DNA from: Tumebacillus algifaecis
GTDB lineage: Bacteria > Bacillota > Bacilli > Tumebacillales > Tumebacillaceae
Length of the DNA: 64,000 nt
Direction: 5' to 3'
NCBI RefSeq assembly: GCF_002243515.1
Contig: NZ_CP022657.1
Span: 588,001 to 652,000 of the forward strand
The position numbers and the translations under genes are program-made. Below are positions 60,490 to 64,000 of this stretch, in pieces. Position 1 is the stretch's first letter; each line of letters starts with the position of its first letter. The notes under the pieces were generated by a model, which worked only from the letters and a program-made list of their open reading frames with translations, was not told the DNA's origin and searched no databases.

Positions 60490-63400
60490 ATGTTTACTAA
60501 CAGTGAAAAGCAGTTGACCGAATGGTTGCCGATGGCTCCCTTCGAAGAAAAAGCTTTTTTGCAAATCGCCATCACGCTATCTGAGATGGTGTACCGAATA
60601 CATCGACAAAATGTGCGGATCGGGGGCTTGAGCCCTGCCAACGTTCGAATGAGTGCTGATCGAACGCTGGCGGAGCTATCCGAAACGGTAGAGATGCACG
60701 ATATCTATCAAGCCCCGGAGCAGACGGGTCGAATCAATCGAACGCCGGACGGACGCAGTGATCTTTATTCGCTCGGTGTCATCTTCTATGAGCTGTTGAC
60801 CGGAGTGTTGCCGTTTCAGGCGCAAGGGGAGACGAACTGGAGCTATCTACATATTTCTGCACCCCCGCGACCTCTGGGCGAGATGCGACCAGAGTTGGAG
60901 GGACCGCTGCAAGACATCGTCTTGAAGCTGTTGGCGAAGTCGCCAGAAGATCGCTACCAGAGCGCTTATGGGCTGCTCGCTGATCTGAAGCAGTGTGCGA
61001 GGATGCTGGAGCAAAATGGTGTGCTGATGCCCTTTCTGATTGGTCGCGTTGACGAAATCCGTGAATTCCGGCTGCCGCACAACCTGTTTGGACGGGATGA
61101 GCAAATGCAGTGGTTAGTAGCGGGCTTTGAGCTGGCAGCAGCGGGAAAAAGTGTGTTTCGATCGATCAGAGGTGTGGCAGGCATCGGTAAGACGGCGCTC
61201 ATCAATCAGTTTCAAGAGACGGTGGCCAGACGCGGTGGTCGTTTTGTAGGAGGGAAAGGCGATCCTCGCGATCAGGACAGGCCATATGAGCCCGTGTTGC
61301 AAGCGCTGCGGCAATGGATAGAGGAACTCTGGAGCGAGCCGACCGATACGGTCGCCAGTCTGAAGGAACGGTTGAACGCGAGGCTAGGCGAGGAAGCGCA
61401 AACGATTGTAGCGTGTTGGCCAGAAGCGTGCGCATTGCTGGGTGATCCTGCAGGGGAGGCGCCAGCGTGTGGTCCAGCCGTTGCGGCCCGCTTTGGCGAG
61501 CTGCTGCCCGAGATGATCGGCTGTATGGCGGAAGGCGAGCAATCGCTGGTCCTGTATCTCGATGATCTTCAATGGGCGGATGTGAGCACGATTCGTCTTC
61601 TTCATCGACTTGCTCGCGACGAAGAGATAAAAGGCTTGATGGTGATCGGCGCTTCACGGGAGGAGGCAGATTCCAATTGGATCGCAGATACGGCCGACCA
61701 GACTGAGCTACCCCCTCTGCTCTATGAGGATGTGCGACTCTGGGTCTCCTCCGTCCTGCATGAGGATACGGCTCGCGCTCGCCTGCTAGCAAGATCGATG
61801 TACCTTCAGACGCAAGGAAATCCCCGTTCGCTGCGCCTGCTGCTGGAGAATTGGCGGAACGAGAAAAAGCTGATCTACGACGAAAAACAGCATCGGTGGA
61901 TGTGGGATGCGGAAGTGACCAAGCGGATGAGCGAATCGGAGGAGAGCATTCGCTTGGTCAAAGCTGGCTTCAGCAGGCTTTCCGAAGAGACGAGAGCAAT
62001 GCTTGCGATCGCCGCGGCGATCGGTCCTTGCTTTCCTCCTGAGATGCTCGCCGAAGTGAGTGGACATTCCCTCGAACAGACGCTTCATCTCTTGCAGGCG
62101 GCCGAACGAGAGGGGATGATCTGTTATGAAGAGCAAGCGAAAGATCGCCGCGGCGAGGAGCGCCTCTATCTGTTTTTGCACGATCAGGTGTGGCAGATGG
62201 CCGACAGCATCTATGCGGATCGCCGTGCCGACTGGCACCTGAAGATCGGTCGTCTGTTGCAGCGGCAAAATTCGAACTGGCACGATGACGCCCTCTATGA
62301 AACGATCGATCATCTTAATCTGGGCATGGCGAACATGTCGGATGGAGAACGGGCGGAGCTGGCTTGGCACAATTATCGGGCAGGAAGCAAAGCGATCTCA
62401 TCGATTCAATATGCGAAAGCGAAACGTTATTTCGAAACCGGATTGCAGCTTGTGGAATCGGAAGTGTTCGAGTCGGGATCGCTCGTCTGTAAGCTCACGA
62501 TCGAGTTGATCGAGTGTGAGCATATATGTGGGAACATCGAGCGGGCACAATCGCTTCTGCGCCGAGTAATGATTCATAAACAGAAGCTGAATCTGGAAGA
62601 TCGCATCCGTGTCTACACCTATCTGATTCATCTGGCCACATATGATCAAAACGACAAAGCGGTGCAAACGGGGCGCGAGGCTTTGGCAGAACTTGGCTGG
62701 AAGCTTCCAGAGAAGGTTTCGACAGCGACTGTGATCAAGGAAGTCCTGCTGACACAGGCTGTCCTGTATCGGATGCGCGATAAGTTCGATCGACTGCCTC
62801 CGAATGAGGAGGTAGAATTTAAAGCTGTATCAGGTCTGCTTGTCGATCTGTTCACTCCACTCCTGATCCAGGATGACAAGTCGTTGATCGCACTGTACGC
62901 CAAATTTATTCGCTATGGTGCAAAAAAGGGGATTAATGAACCGTTCGTCTTGCTCCTTAGCGTCTATGAACTGCTACTGCAAAGAGGATTACCGCAATTT
63001 TTGGAAGGTTACTGTCCCATAAAGTTGGAACATCTGCAAGCTACTTCCCAGCTCAGCCAAAGATTTCAACCCAAACTCCCCTTTATGATCGGGTTTTCCA
63101 AGCAGTTGGAGAATCCGATCGAAGCTTCGATCTATCTGGAAAAATCGTTGCGCTTGGGAGTAGAGATAACAGACCCAGCGTTTGTAAACCTGGCGATTGC
63201 CATGTGCCTCCTCAACCACTGCGGAGATGTGCACGCGTTGTCCAAGCTGCTTGCCTACATGGAAAGGGAGCCTCGACCGTTCACTGTTGACAGGGTGCTC
63301 GAACTGATACAGGTTGCTAAAGCATATCTGGCAGCACTTCAAGATGCTAGCTTGCAAGACGCTTTCGTGGCGATTCCAGACCCGGATCGTATGGATCGAG

Positions 63401-64000
63401 CGCAGGATGAGGAAGACAACTTCAGCTGCGGCTGCAGGCTGGAGGTTGCGTATCTGTCGGGAAAATACAAGGAGGCGCAGTACTGGGCGAAACGCTGTCG
63501 AGAGAATGAACTGGCACCCGATTTGTTGCAAGTTCGCAAGCAGCGGTTGTACGAAGCGTTAACTTTTGCCGCATGTTACGTGGATGCGACCCCCGATGAA
63601 CGCAAACGCACCCTTCGGATGCTTACGAAGCAGATGCGCTTGATGAGGAAGCGAAAGGGCTATTTGGGTGCTGATTCTGCCGCTCATCTGCTGATTCGCG
63701 CAGAGTGGAAGCGCATCTGCGGTGATCGACAGGAGGCGATGCAGGAATATGCAGCCACGATTGAACGGGCGCGGCAGGAAAAGCAGGGGCTTTTTGAGGC
63801 GATCAGCTATGAACGGCTTGCCGTTTGCTATCAAGAGGCTGGCAGTCGAACGGGCGTGACGATTTCGTTGATGGATGCTTGTACTGCGTACACGGTCTGG
63901 GGAATCACCGCCAAAGCGAAGCAGATCAGCAGCGAGCATGCTGATGTAAGTGGATACTTGTCAACGCCATTGGAGGCGCGGGCGACAGAGATGGAGAGAG
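60490..64000 (+). CDS. Giant pseudokinase-AAA ATPase-helical repeat signalling protein (partial)
   Basis: The frame is open from ATG 60490 (behind GAGGT) past the window end, at least 1170 residues. Residues ~1-170 match only the C-lobe of a Ser/Thr kinase: the HRD loop is degenerate (RQNVRIGGLSPANV, no catalytic Asp), no DFG is seen, but APEQ, DGRSDLYSLGVIFYELLTG and the closing SPEDRYQSA are kept. The glycine loop and the ATP lysine are absent, so it should be a pseudokinase. A STAND/AAA-type ATPase follows (FGRDEQM near 198, Walker A GVAGIGKT near 226, Walker B LYLDDLQWAD near 356). A long helical TPR-like region comes after it. Similar proteins usually end in GAF, histidine kinase or guanylate cyclase domains, which would lie outside the window. 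Confidence 0.85.
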   Translation, partial: MFTNSEKQLTEWLPMAPFEEKAFLQIAITLSEMVYRIHRQNVRIGGLSPANVRMSADRTLAELSETVEMHDIYQAPEQTGRINRTPDGRSDLYSLGVIFYELLTGVLPFQAQGETNWSYLHISAPPRPLGEMRPELEGPLQDIVLKLLAKSPEDRYQSAYGLLADLKQCARMLEQNGVLMPFLIGRVDEIREFRLPHNLFGRDEQMQWLVAGFELAAAGKSVFRSIRGVAGIGKTALINQFQETVARRGGRFVGGKGDPRDQDRPYEPVLQALRQWIEELWSEPTDTVASLKERLNARLGEEAQTIVACWPEACALLGDPAGEAPACGPAVAARFGELLPEMIGCMAEGEQSLVLYLDDLQWADVSTIRLLHRLARDEEIKGLMVIGASREEADSNWIADTADQTELPPLLYEDVRLWVSSVLHEDTARARLLARSMYLQTQGNPRSLRLLLENWRNEKKLIYDEKQHRWMWDAEVTKRMSESEESIRLVKAGFSRLSEETRAMLAIAAAIGPCFPPEMLAEVSGHSLEQTLHLLQAAEREGMICYEEQAKDRRGEERLYLFLHDQVWQMADSIYADRRADWHLKIGRLLQRQNSNWHDDALYETIDHLNLGMANMSDGERAELAWHNYRAGSKAISSIQYAKAKRYFETGLQLVESEVFESGSLVCKLTIELIECEHICGNIERAQSLLRRVMIHKQKLNLEDRIRVYTYLIHLATYDQNDKAVQTGREALAELGWKLPEKVSTATVIKEVLLTQAVLYRMRDKFDRLPPNEEVEFKAVSGLLVDLFTPLLIQDDKSLIALYAKFIRYGAKKGINEPFVLLLSVYELLLQRGLPQFLEGYCPIKLEHLQATSQLSQRFQPKLPFMIGFSKQLENPIEASIYLEKSLRLGVEITDPAFVNLAIAMCLLNHCGDVHALSKLLAYMEREPRPFTVDRVLELIQVAKAYLAALQDASLQDAFVAIPDPDRMDRAQDEEDNFSCGCRLEVAYLSGKYKEAQYWAKRCRENELAPDLLQVRKQRLYEALTFAACYVDATPDERKRTLRMLTKQMRLMRKRKGYLGADSAAHLLIRAEWKRICGDRQEAMQEYAATIERARQEKQGLFEAISYERLAVCYQEAGSRTGVTISLMDACTAYTVWGITAKAKQISSEHADVSGYLSTPLEARATEMER

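Noticed and set aside
1-64000. CRISPR arrays, tRNA/rRNA genes, intact transposons
   Set aside because: No regularly spaced repeats, no cloverleaf or rRNA-like sequence and no transposase gene could be found by reading the window.

Overview
The window looks like a chromosomal stretch from a Gram-positive, spore-former-type Bacillota. It has GC-rich coding sequence with AT-rich promoters, strong GGAGG ribosome sites, frequent GTG/TTG starts, many factor-independent terminators, and YdcZ-, YmaF- and SbnI-type proteins. Alicyclobacillaceae (Tumebacillus-like) or Brevibacillus-like is a guess; no rRNA, tRNA or marker gene is present to settle it. I see no CRISPR array and no intact insertion sequence.

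Layout. 1-1.4 kb: the end of a DUF1700/DUF4097 envelope-type operon. 1.5-4.56 kb: a Fur-box-preceded operon sbnA-sbnB-sbnI that should make L-2,3-diaminopropionate (Dap). 4.7-7.4 kb: a YdcZ-type transporter with a one-base frameshift, a Crp/Fnr regulator, a second YdcZ transporter, a HAD nucleotidase and a structured RNA-like segment. 7.4-9.4 kb: an ABC exporter pair. 9.86-47.5 kb: one co-directional, mostly overlapping operon encoding a hybrid NRPS/PKS. Its order is acyl-ligase-ACP-KS-AT-ACP-C-A-PCP, then a free AT, two AT-less KS-DH-KR-ACP proteins, KS-ACP-C-A-PCP-E, C-A-PCP, KS-AT-MT-ACP-C-like, and a type II thioesterase. 47.9-52.2 kb: a secreted SH3/NlpC-CHAP-like protein, a LysE exporter, a ferritin-like enzyme divergent from a His-rich YmaF protein, and a NUDIX enzyme. 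52.2-60.3 kb: Fur-box-preceded siderophore genes: an EntS-type MFS exporter, then NIS synthetase, MFS exporter, NIS synthetase, SbnG-type citrate synthase and a second SbnI. 60.5-64 kb: the start of a giant pseudokinase/AAA ATPase that runs off the window.

How it works together. The two outer blocks together resemble a staphyloferrin B (sbn) pathway. SbnI makes O-phosphoserine, SbnA and SbnB turn it into Dap, SbnG supplies citrate, and two NIS synthetases join building blocks. The pathway is split by about 47 kb of other DNA and lacks an SbnH decarboxylase and a third synthetase within the window. The NRPS/PKS between the halves reads as an acyl chain extended by malonate, Gly, three polyketide steps, D-(allo-)Ile, Val and a C-methylated malonate unit. 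Its last protein ends in a degenerate condensation domain rather than a thioesterase. Whether the two systems make one joint metallophore or two separate products cannot be decided from sequence. That nesting is the most interesting feature of the window.
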